A stretch of DNA of 64,000 bases, from assembly GCA_030141605.1 (NCBI GenBank), contig JAQGDQ010000064.1, positions 62,001 to 126,000 on the forward strand, written 5' to 3'. Position numbers and translations under genes: made by a program. The notes beneath the pieces are model-generated. The model saw nothing but the letters and a program-made list of their open reading frames with translations, did not search any database and had not been told where the DNA came from. The first letter of the stretch is position 1, and every line of letters begins with the position of its first letter. The DNA comes from Tubiluchus corallicola (Eukaryota > Priapulida > Priapulimorpha > Priapulimorphida > Tubiluchidae). This document shows positions 1 to 12,700 of the stretch, one piece after another.

Positions 1-573
1 ACCTGTGAAATCGCTGCAGAATAAATTAATTACTCTGGCGGTTTTACCAGTCATGCAGAATGGAATGTGTTTTGTCTAAACATGGCATGTACAGTAGTAT
101 TTTGCAGCCACTCCCTCCTCTCCCTGTGCTAGGTAGTAATTGGTTTTTGCAATCCGCATCTACACAGTCAAACACATGGTAACGTAGTCCTGATGAACAG
201 GTGCACAAAAAACAATATTAAATGTTTATTTTTATCTATAGCATCAGTTGCATACACAATAATGCTTATGCAATTCCGAATGTCATTTAAATTTTGTTTT
301 AGCTGATGCTTTGTAACGTCATGTTGTCATGCTCTATAATGCCTAAGAAAAAAGATGATTGCTGAGTTATTACTTTTAAATCCAAACAACCAAAAAAATC
401 AGTAGTTAGATTCACGTTTAAGCAAGATGGGATGTCAAAATAATTTTTCTAGTGGAAAAAGTGTTTAAATGCATTTTGTTTTGTTTTGAAAGTAGTTTTC
501 GCCACTTAATATTTGAAAATTAGTTAAAGCTTTTAAATTTAAACTCAATTCTAAAATTTATGTTTTGTTTCAG

Positions 574-795
574 CTGGATCATCTAGACATGTTGGGTTTA
601 CGGTCAAGATCGTACAGTGCAAGTGTGTCATCACTAAATATGACATTTCGTGACAGCTTTCGTATGAGGTCAAGTCCTTCTAGTCCCACAAAGCTGCATG
701 ATGATAACACACCTAAAGACGAAATTATCTGGGTTCGACAAAAGGATGTCACCGGTTCATCATCTTCGCTGTCATCTACGGCAACATCTCATCCG
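574..795 (+). CDS. 5'-most visible exon, Ser-rich N-terminal segment
   Basis: A good acceptor (ATGTTTTGTTTCAG) precedes position 574 and a GTATAA donor follows 795. The 222-nt open exon is phase 0 at both ends. It encodes 74 residues rich in Ser, Arg and Thr (SFRMRSSPSSPTKLHDD, then a Ser run), which looks like a disordered phosphorylatable region. The only in-frame Met codons are internal (first at 589), so an upstream exon outside the window is likely. Assignment to the Munc13-like gene rests on strand, phase and position. The segment itself is not conserved enough to prove it. Confidence 0.6.
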
Positions 796-3700
796 GTATA
801 AACTTTATTTATTTATTTATTACACAAACGCGCCATTAATTACAAGCAGTATTCTATGGCGCCTAACAACAGAATCAGCATTATATTTAAAATTTAAACA
901 GATCACATTAAAAGTTAGTGAATTTAAACTATATACTGTGCTGTGTAAACACGACATGAAATTGTACAATAGTTGTAACAAACTTAGTTCAAAAAGACGA
1001 GTCTTAAGTTCTTTCTTGAACACATCAAATATAGTGCAGCACGGAAATCGTATGGTAATTTGTTCCATTCTCTGGGGCCAGTTACAGAAAAAAATCTGTC
1101 TTTGAAAGTTTTACAATTATTAAAGGGTACTTCTGGAGCGCTTTACGTTCAAAAGTATGGCTTTTTATGCTCTTGTCAGTTTTGCATGTTTTGTTTTATC
1201 ATCTGGCCCAAATGAAGTGTTAGTAAGGGATACATACACACAGTTATATATATATTTCTTATAATTTTAAATAATTCTTTTTATCCATATATGGATAAAA
1301 AGAATTATTTAAAATTATAAGAAAATGACAGACAGCTACGAAAGCCATATGCATATATATATATTATATATATTATATATATATTATATATATATATATA
1401 TAATGCCTACGAAATATAGACAGCTACGAAAGCCAATAATATATCATGTATATATATATGGATAAAAAGAATTTTATTTAAAATTATAAGAAAATGACAG
1501 ACAGCTACGAAAGCCATGAAAAAATTTATAGGCTATATGTCAGTGCTGCAATGCTTGAAAAATGTGGCTAAAATGCTAAAAAAATGCCGCAAAAGATTAA
1601 TCGTGATATCGAACAGATCTCTGGTTAAAGTATAAAACCACTCAGTTGCCTCATTTGAGTTACTACCAGTACCTTTGACTAAATCTTCTGCCCTACTTGC
1701 TTTTGTACTTTACACCTGTGATTCATAATATTACTTCGGCTGATGTTGCACAACCATCGGCGTCATCTTACAATCTGCAGAGGAACAGTGCTTGTTTGAC
1801 TAGTGTCAAACCACAGTTGATGACACCTTACTGCTTGCAGAAGAGCACAGAATGTTTGTGGTACATTAAGCTCTAATCCTGGTTAGGTTTTAATATAAAT
1901 AGACTGTGTTTATTTTACCGGATGAAACATATCAGTGATAAGCTGAAACTACAATTTATTCCCAGGTACAATGTATGATAAGTAAACTTTGTTGCTAGGA
2001 AGTTGACTGTTATCAACTATCAATAGCGTCATAATTAAATGATTACCGATCAACCTTTCCGGTTTTATGACAATAAAAAAATTCACACCTGTAAATTTGT
2101 TATTTGAGTAAGTGCTGACTGAATAAATGTTCTATTACCTGTTTTATAACTGTGATTGAAATAAGTCGGGTGTATGAATCACAGATAATTTCCATTGATA
2201 ATTAATTATATCAAGACAATAAGCATATACACTAGTTATGTTTAACTCTATGATGCAGTAGAACAGCAAAATTTAGTATTATCTAATACGTATTTTTATA
2301 GCGTTAATATAATTTAACCCCATTCTTATGGAACTAAGAATTGGCTTCCAGTCCGTCAATGAACTAAATTGAAAATTCTTCTACTTACAAATGCCTGAAT
2401 GGGCTTGCTGCCTGTTATTTATCTGAGCTTTTACAAACATACACACCATCCCACCTACTAAAGGTCATCTGATACTAAAACTTTAGTACGATCTAGAACT
2501 AGTCTTGTCTCAGCTGGAGATAGATATTAACCCAGTGCCCTATCGCTTATAAAATGCACTTTCAGATGAGGTCACAAAAACTCACAAACATCAAAGTATT
2601 TTATTGTCTAGATCCTTTTTATAACTTTTTGCTATTTTAATCTGTGTCTGTATAACGTATTAATGTTAGTCTTTTAAGCATTTATTTGTATTTGTGTACT
2701 TAAAAATAGGTTTGTAGATTTTTGTGAATTTTAAATTTATGTTTGTGCCAGGCTTTGTCTCAGTTTTATGTAATACTTTTCAGTAGTATTCATTGAAATT
2801 TCATGTAACACTCTTAGCATAGATCATTCCTGTTTTGGTATTTGATAATAATTAAGGTACCTATATGATTTGTTTATATATTTAGGTAATAACATGTACC
2901 AAACCATTATCTGTAGTAAGCTTTATTAAATTTGAGTTCTTTTGTGTCAGAAACAGAGTTTGTGAGCTCCTTACGTGGAAATTGTAGTTGTGTTGCTATT
3001 TTTAGGTTAATATCCGCTTTATGGCTCCAATTGTCAACTTTAAATATTTTCTACAATCTATCAAGCACCCACACAAGAAGGAGTTGTTTTGTTTAAACAG
3101 CTTTTTGTTTACGCAGCGCGCCTACGAACCATCCCCAGTTAATGTGTAAGCTGGCAGATTTGCACTATAAAAGTTATTACACTGGTTGCCTGTTTAGCTT
3201 TAACATTATATAGTAGGCTGTTTGCCGTATTCCAGTGGGCAGTATTGGCAGTGTGCCAATAAGTCGATATCCAATCTGTGGTCAAGTATCAGCTCCCAAC
3301 TTAGAAATATGTTGAGCAAGTTGCCAAAACTTGTTAGCCATTTCGTATTCTTTCCTTCTAATTGTGTAATTCATGTTTTCTTGAATGCTTCCTCATCATT
3401 GTTGCAGTCTAGTATATGTTAAAGATTGTCAAATAAGTCCTTTGAAAATTCACAAGTTTAAGTACAGTACTCATTTTGAAAGTTTAATTCCTATCTTGCG
3501 TCAATGGGGCCTGACAAAGAAGCTCTTATAAGACTTCTAAGATTTTTGTTAGTCATATTTTACGATGAGAAACTGCTGGTGTGAGATATTCTCAGGTTCA
3601 TATATTTTAATATTGCTAAATCATTATTTTTGAAATGTTATCCATGACTGTAGGTGTGGCTGACATGGAAATTTAGCTAACGCAAACATTTCTCATAGAA

Positions 3701-6700
3701 ACAGATTTATGAGTTTTCATTAAGAGCCTGCAAAATCTCAAAAACACTGGGGGGGGGCGATTGATGCTGCAGCCTAATTCAGTTTTCTTTCACTGCTTCT
3801 GTTAAATCACAACTGCGTTGAACTGTGTTCATAAAACACACGTTTCTTGTGGAGCTGTGGTCATGGAGAAATCATCAGCTCTTAGTGTGTTACCCTTTCA
3901 CGACTGTCCAGTTATAATAACACCTTCTGTGTCGGACAATGAATCCAGTGATGAACCTGAGGTAATTTTGTCATCATGTACGCTCTGGCAGTTGAAAGCA
4001 AAGTAGAAACTAATCTGTAAATAAGTTGAGCACAGTAATCTTGTTGTATGGAGAGACAAGATTAGATTAAATGGACTGGATTAGATTTGGTTGGATTAAA
4101 TTAGATTAAATTAGGCTAGACTAGACTAGGTTAGATTAGATTAGATCAGTTTAGATCAGATCAGATTAGATTTGATAATTAGATTAGATATTTTGTTAGT
4201 TTGTTCTTTTGATTAATATTATTAAATATTGTTGTTTATTACATCGTTGTAGATGCTTTTGCTTGGTGTGCAGTTTAAAGTTTCTCTATGTTTTGAAATT
4301 ATTGCATTTGCACTTTGAGAAATTGCTACAGTAGAGCTATTTGTAACAAAATAATAACATTAATAATAATTGGAAATCGTCTAATGTAAGAATTAGTATC
4401 ATTGTAAGATTTAACAATATACATTCATTTTAAAAGCATGAAAACACTCGTACATTATGCAGCCATCCTGCATTTTTATAGTATCTCTCTTATGACTTTG
4501 TTGTATTTTTCAGATGAGCGAATTTGAATATCGCTACCGATCTCTTCTTAGCAGTGTTATTAATCCTCTGGGTGCATATGATTCTCGTCCTGGGTATAAG
4601 CCATATCAGCTTGCAAATTACCTTCAAACTGTAAGTGCTATTGTTTGATTTTGTTATATCATATTTCCTTTACATATTTTTACTCATTCGCTAGAAACCT
4701 GTGTTCATGCATTTCACTTTGAGTAATATGTCAAGCGTTTAATTATATTTATGAAAATGCAATTCTATAATCATTATCATCTTTGTTTTACATTCTTAAC
4801 TTCCCTCTTATCCTGTGTTCCGACGGATGATAGCTCGTTGTTGAAGCACTCTGTCCTGTGTCATTTTTCCAATTCCCGGAAACTTTTTGTGACTTTTTGA
4901 TGTTTCTGACGGTCCAATTCAATTCAACTTTTGTTTCAACATTCAAATTGCCATATAATACAATAAAAATGATAAGTTACTTCACATACACAAATGCACA
5001 AAATGCGAACTCTACTAATCACATGTAACATAAAAAGGAATAATAAAAGCTACCCACACCAAGTAAAGCAGATGCCGACAAACAAAAAAAGTTTGAAAGA
5101 TACTGAACATCACAGTCATTTGGAATATTTGCCACAAGAGCATTGCCAGATTGCACAATTCTGGTAAGCAGACTATAGTAACACTTGTGCGGTATATGAA
5201 TAAAATGTGGGAGAGATAAATCTGCACACATCTGAGATGCACTACAATCATATTTAAGTTTATAAAGTTTCCTTATACAATTATTGACACCCTAAGTTTC
5301 TCTAGAACATATTTGTCAATGTTAAGAAGGGAAAGAATTTAAATTAGCAGAACAATTACTAAACTTCCTTATTAAAGTACTAATGCAGACATTTAACAGC
5401 TACTTGTCTTTCACAATGTCTTGGTTATCTTCAGGTAATTTGGCCAAGGTATTTAAGCTTGGGTACAATCAGTATCACATTGTTATTCAAGTGCAGATAT
5501 CCTTTTATTAGGTGTCGCAGATTTCTTTGGCAAAACACGTGGGATTGATGGTCTCTGCCTTTCTCCTCAAAAACCATCATTATCACCTCAGTTTCTGCTT
5601 GCAAAACACTCCCGTAATGAAGTGTACAAAAATAGATTTGTATTTTAACCATGGACATTTGCTTTTGTTCCATGCTGTACTTTTTCACTGACAACAAACT
5701 TTTTTCTTTATCCAGGTGTTTGAAATTGATCCTTCTCAACATGAACTGTGGGTCAAACAAGAGCAGAATAAAAAGGTATGTTGTTTTATGATCATAACAT
5801 TTTTTAATTGTTATGCTAAAAAATATGTACAGTAAGTCCTCGCTTAACAATGCCTGATTTAGGACTTTTTCATTTAAAGACACCTTTTATTCACTCAAGA
5901 ACACATGTTTCATTTTAACGATATTTTTTTGTTTTTTTATGCGCTGAAATTTTGTTTGCTGCACGCGTGTTTTATGAAGAAGTCCTATTAACAGATATGA
6001 TGGTAAAAATTTGCCCTGCTAAGCAGTCAGACACAGGCAGAGTTGATTCATTACAGCCACTCGTTCATAGTTCAGCTTTCTCATGTAGAGATGGAATTTC
6101 TTTTAGAAAATCTTTCGTGTTGCATTACTGGATTAATTATTGCTGCGTTCATCTCAAATGCATTTACGTTATAAGGAAAGCAACACCAGAAATATTTTTC
6201 ATGAGTATCAAAAGTTTGCTAAACAGAAATGGCTAGTATTAAACATCTATATGGAGCTTAAAATATTGAGTATTGGTGCTGGACTTGAAATGTTTTGTGA
6301 AAAGAAGTCAAATAGAGAGTGAGAAGCTATGTTGCAAATGCTTTGCATAGTTAATTCTTGTTTGGCAATTCAATTGAGAGCTTTATATGGTCAGACATTA
6401 TTGATTTTTGTCCTGCAACTTATTGACCACTTTTAGATAGGCAAAGCTTTATAGATCTTTATGTGGAGGATGGGCCTGAATGCTTTTATCCAATGACATA
6501 ATTTGCTGGAATGCAGAGTGTCATTAAGCGAGTACTTATTGTAAGTGGTATTTAAGAAGATGTGTGACTTAAAAGTTCAAACATGCTATAACGTCACGTT
6601 TGGCTTCTCTCCATAGCCAGAAAAGTTAGCTACTTATTTTTGGTTTTTCCTCAAAATTTACTTTCTCAAAAGTTTTTGTTTCAAGTAAATACTAAGCTGT

Positions 6701-9700
6701 ATTTGCTCAACTACATACTAAATGTATACAAATTTTGTATACTAATTAAAAAAAGAGCTAAAATGCACTTTTATTTGAGCCTTGGAAGTGGGACAAATCA
6801 GTGGCTGAAACTAAGTAAAATAATTAGAAAAAATAAATTACAACAACTTCTTAAAATACCTGCTAATGCGCATTCGATGTATTTCAGCGCTTGAACATTG
6901 TACTTAACGTAACGGTCAAGGAGGCCAAGAATCTCACTGTGTCGAACACTTCAACAGGTAAGTCAAAGTTTAAGATGGAATGAAACTGGATAGCAAAAGG
7001 CATGAACAATCTTTGGCACAACATGTTAAGACCTGATTTCATCATGTTTTGGTTTGTTTGTTTAGTTCAATCAGCATATTTGTTAAGATTAACCATTTTA
7101 TTTGCTTAAGGTTGATTTTCGTTGACATAAAATCGATTAACTTTGCTATAACTGACTTATTTTCTTGCACCAATTTTATACTTTATCCTTATCAAGTATG
7201 ACTGGTATGTGTATTATTTACGTTGTTATAAATTATAAATGTTAAAAAATAGGTAAGTAAAAATAGACTCGTAGAGATTTTTTTCTTGAATGTTTTCAGA
7301 TTCTGCTGCACTGCCATTAGAACCATATTGCATACTGACGGTGTATAGGCCACCAGATTCCAGAGCTTCACCTGTATTACCTAGAAGAGTGTAAGTTAAT
7401 TAACTGAGCTACATTGTACTAAGTCTTTGCATAATAAAAACCAATTAATGTGTTAATGAATGTATCTGAGTAAAAAAACATTTTCAACTGCAGAAGGCGT
7501 TCTTCTTACACTCCTCCAGCCGCAGTTCAGCATTCGAGTCCATCTAGAGCATCTCGGAAGAACTCAGCACCAAATCTGGACATTCAAGAATCCGAGGCAC
7601 AACCACAATATACCAAAACCGTGCAAACGCATGCCAATAACGTAACCTGGGACGAACACTTTGAATTGTGAGTAAATCACAGTATACTTACTATTAGGTT
7701 AAATTACTAATTTGTGATTAATTAATCATTATTGTTATTAATTATGTTTCATTTAATCCATCATTTTCACTATTTAAACTGCTCACATTTACTCTGTTGT
7801 AAATTTGATTATTAAAAGTATAATGAGAGATACAGGTTGAGATTAAGTTGGTGTTTTGTTTTTATGATATAGTGACGTAAGAGATGTGTGGACAGAAGAA
7901 TTACTTATCTATATTTGGAACAATGATAAGGCTGATTCTTTAACAGAGATGGTTAAAACTGATGCTGCCGCAAAGTCATCAGGATTGAAGAGGTTAACTT
8001 TTTTGTTCACATTTACAGATTATGTTTTAGATTTTAAATTTTTGTTTATGATTTGGTTTGTTAGTTTTAGATTTTAGTTTATATCTGCTATAGCTCATGA
8101 TCTGCCACTTTCCTTTGTAGCTTTTTGAAGCAAATGCGGTTTGGCGTCGAACAGGCGAAAGTTACAGATGACTTTATTGGACAAGCCACCATTCCTCTTC
8201 GGGTAATAAATTATTGACAGTTAATTTTTAATTTTAGTAAGACTATATTCGCTTATTCGCTTCCGCAGTGTACTCAGTAGTTAAAATGTAATTTGCCTGA
8301 AATTTATCTATCATTTTATTATCTAATCATCTAAAGTATCAATTGACGGCCTGTCTCATTCCAGGACATCCCAGCTACGGGTTGTTGTTTGTGGTTTGAG
8401 CTTCATCGAATGAATAAACTGCGAAAACAGCCAGCTGGCATGCTTAGGATGGGATTACAATTAGCGATAAAGCAGGTAACATTATTATATAGGAGGTTTC
8501 TAACTAATTCTGCAGTTTGTCATAACAGTGTCATCTGATGGAAAAGAGATCAGTTAATATTATTTTTATAGTAGACATCACATGCAGTAAGCAAGTGTAT
8601 TTTGTTTGTGTATCTGCACGTGTTTAATTTTAATAGTGATATATTATATAATTTGGAAATTTTAGTGGTGTATATGAAACAAATAATGTGCATTTTGTCG
8701 GACATCAATGCATTTAAAACCCTTTGGGATTGTCTGGTAACAATACTTCAGTGTCATGAATGTCTTATTACCCTCAGATTAGGCATTTATATACTGTGTT
8801 TAATAATAATTCTTTTTTGGTAACTCTTATTTGTATGAATATTGTCATACTGAAATCATTGTGAATAGTAAATTGGAAATGCCATTACTACTTAAAGTAA
8901 GTAAACATACGTGATAAGATTACTGGATTTTATTGTTAGGGCCCAGATCAATGTGATTCTGCGGAAAGTGATCAATGTTCCTTAGAGGATTATCATTACA
9001 TTGTCACAAAACTGAACAGACACGCTGCAAAACTGCAGAGCAGATCCTGTGAAGATAATAGTCATGTTTACAATGGTGAACCGCCCGAAGAAAGTAAACT
9101 CATCTTACAGTTGTTTGCAGCGCAGAATCAGCTGTCACGGTTAACTCAAGCACTCATGTAAGTGGTATGTTGTTAAGCGAAGAATGATTGAACATTAGAA
9201 TCTGAGTAATTTAAAATTTTTAATGCTTTAAACTTGATTTTCTCTAGGTGTTTATCGTTTCACTTTCCTGTTGTTAGATGTCCTTGCAGCTTTTTAATTA
9301 AATCACTTTGCTTTTAGGTATTTGATTGTGATCTTGGAGTTTATTGTTACATCTGAAGAACCTGATGTAGAAGAGAATGTACTTCGCCTAGCAATAGAAA
9401 AAGTACAGCAAATAGAGAGAGACATGCGACAGTTAAGTCCTTGTTCTTCAAAAGTGGATATTTGTGTACCTACAGATTATGAGGTATCCTTTTAGCGTTA
9501 CAAATAAGAAATTTGTGCATTTGCGCTCTTTGCCGTATTTGACAAAAGCTTAGGGTGTTTATTAAGTTCTTGCTCGATGCCACATTGTTTAGCGATGATT
9601 CTTTCGATGTCTGCAAAATTTGCTATGCATTTTCTCACTTAAAGATGGGATGTTTCATTTTAATAACCTATGTTTGATCTTATTTAAAGCACCAAAATTT

Positions 9701-12700
9701 TATTGTTGTCTATATCCGGTTGTTTGTTTTGAGACAAGCCTTCAAATTCTGCTTTAGTTATGATACAATTTCCTGCTGGTGTGTGATTAGTATACATGCA
9801 AGTTAAATTTCTAACTGAAAGAAATTGAGTTGGGAGACTTACATTTAGAGAGTAATAAAGACATTGAGAAGTAAAGTCTCTATAAAATTCTTAAAATATT
9901 TGATTTTTGCTCCCATGCACTTGCAGTATTTCCAGTGGAACTGTGACTTCACTTAATAATGATTCATTTAGCATCACATTTTGCTGGCTAGCATTTTTCT
10001 TTATGCGTAGACTCGCTGTAGTAATATATTTTATTACTTGTTATTTTATTACTTGTCATTTTGATTCTCTTGAATGGTCTTAAATGTGTTTTGTACTTTC
10101 GGAGAGATAACTACATATTAAGAATGCAAGACTTGCTTCCACATACATAGTCAATTTAAATCAACATAATTATAATAACTATGTGTCTGAGACCAGCTAA
10201 GCTCTGTATTTGACATAACTAAAATATATGTTGTTATTAAATGCTCATGCTTTAAGACTGTCATTCTGTTTCAGCTGGCTTTGTTAGACAAATGTGCAAG
10301 CCTGTACATCAAACAGAAGTTGGATTACTTAGCAGTAAACATGCCTTTGTTTTTCCCAACATTCGGTGATGATTTTGAAGAAGAATTTGCCATGACAGTA
10401 AAGTATGTAGAGGCAATTCTACAATATTTTTTGTAATTTTAAAGTGATTTTTTGCCATGAAATACCGAGCAGCTTAACTTATATCGTGATACTGTCTTTG
10501 TCTTAAGTAAATTGTTGCAAATGTTCACTGATATAGGAATTTAATAAAGACAACTGCAAAGTGATTTGCCAATTAAAGTGACTGACACCACTTGGTAAAC
10601 CTTTGAATAATATTAGTTTTGTTTTTAATGTTCAGTAAAAAGGTATACAAACAATACCTGACAGTTTTTTTATTGACGTTTTTAGATCTATGAAAATGCT
10701 GATAAACTTAAGTGCATGGAGGTGGGGTGGCAACTACCGTGAACAACTTAACGAGCTTATCACAAATAAGATCAAGGTAGGATTTTGTTGCATTTAATTT
10801 TGTTTATTGTATATACTCTATTTTGTCGTAAACCTGTTCTTTAAATTTATTTCTGAATGAACAATTGGTTAGGCTTTTTCCAGCTGCTGTTTTTCATTGT
10901 GGCATCTAAAATTAGTGTTGAATAGTTTTAAAAATTTATATCCATTTTCTTGAATTGTTTAGGGTTATATGTCTTGTTATGCTACGCTTTTATACTTTGT
11001 TTTACCTATGAAAAATTGCTTTAACAGATACATCTAAATTTCTTTTTTTTGTTTGCTTACTTTTATATAAAAAATACTTGTTTGAAATGAATTACTATTT
11101 GTCATTTACTTGTAGGAAGATGTGTGTAGATGGTTAAATGCAAAGATTGACAATCTCTGTACACGGAGGCATGTGAAAGATATGATCCTTCCAAATATGG
11201 TTGCAATGACATCAATAATTACAGAAACAACTAAATTTTGCACAACAACTGCGAGCTACGTAGAATATTTTAAGAAATGCCATGTGTCTTATTATAGCAT
11301 TGTTGCAGAAGTCGTTGATGAAAAGGTAATTACAGATATAATTTGTTGATGAATTAAAGTTAAACTAAACCCTCACTATAATATAAGCTTTTACTACTTA
11401 AAATCATACTCTCATTACAAATATTCAACTTATTTTAATATAAATTTACTGTAAAAGTTGTTTCTTTTGATTTTTTACCACTTCGTTGTTAGTGGCATTA
11501 AATTTGAAAAATCGCCAGTTTTAGTTGCGCTAGACGAATGACGTTATGAGTACAGTCACGAGGTCACCAAAGATCAGTAAGCAAACATTGGTAAACAAAG
11601 ACGCTTTCTATACCTCGTACATCATTTTTGCTCACTTGCGCCAAAGAAGCGGAACATGGCGATCTTTACGGCAATAACACATTCGAAATTCACCAGAAAA
11701 AGATAAGTTATTTAATTTATAAGATTCTTTTGTTTAATAATAACTACAAATTATTTGTGTAATCATAATAATGCGCTAAAAAACTTCATTCTCTGTTGGG
11801 GTTATATATGTTGTTGTCATCATTGATATGAGATTGTTTAAATATTTTAAATATATTCATCTGTGACACATTGTAATTCTCTGATTTCATAGATAAACCA
11901 AAACAATTTACAAAGTTAGCTTTTTATTATAGATTTCTTAAACGCAATCTTGTTAGTAGTTTTAATAAACTAGCCTTATTAATTAAATCATCATTTCTCA
12001 TGAAATTTTTAGTTCAAACATTTACGTGTGACAGACAAGAGGTTCATATGTACTACAACAAATATTGTGGTAGTTTTTTGACACGACATTATCAAGGTAT
12101 ATTAATGTCATTTTACTGAATTGCAGTTATCTGCTGTTTGTTATCATATGATGCAAGAACTGGATAAATATCAGGCTCGATACCGACAGTTTCCAGTTAA
12201 TGTCCGGGATAGTAGCAAAATTTCCCTGAAATTTTATCTTGCCTTGAAAAAACTTAGGGTATGTTGTATTGTAGATTATAATCTTTACTAGCAATGTTGT
12301 AGATGTTTGTTCTAATAATGAGAGGTTTAAAGATATTAGCCCAGTATCAGTTTTTACCAAGGCTTTATTATTCCATTGAGCTGTAAATCTACTCTGATTT
12401 TTAAAGTTATTATAAAAAGTGTGTTGTACTAATTATTTAATAATAAGCCTTTTCACAGTTTCGTTGTGCGCACGCGCAGTTGTTGTAGGTCAAAGGTTAA
12501 GTGCACCACAGCAACGCGTCTTAATTACAACCATCACGTGACGTGTGGGTAAAGCAGAGCCATCTGCCGCATCAGTGCTGTAATGTTAGTTGTTTTACGT
12601 TGACTTTACTTAATTATGCATTAGTCTGCGCACAGAGTGATTTACTAGCAGGATCTTCTTTGGGAACAAGAAAAAATGAATGAGGTAAGATGCTAGCTAG

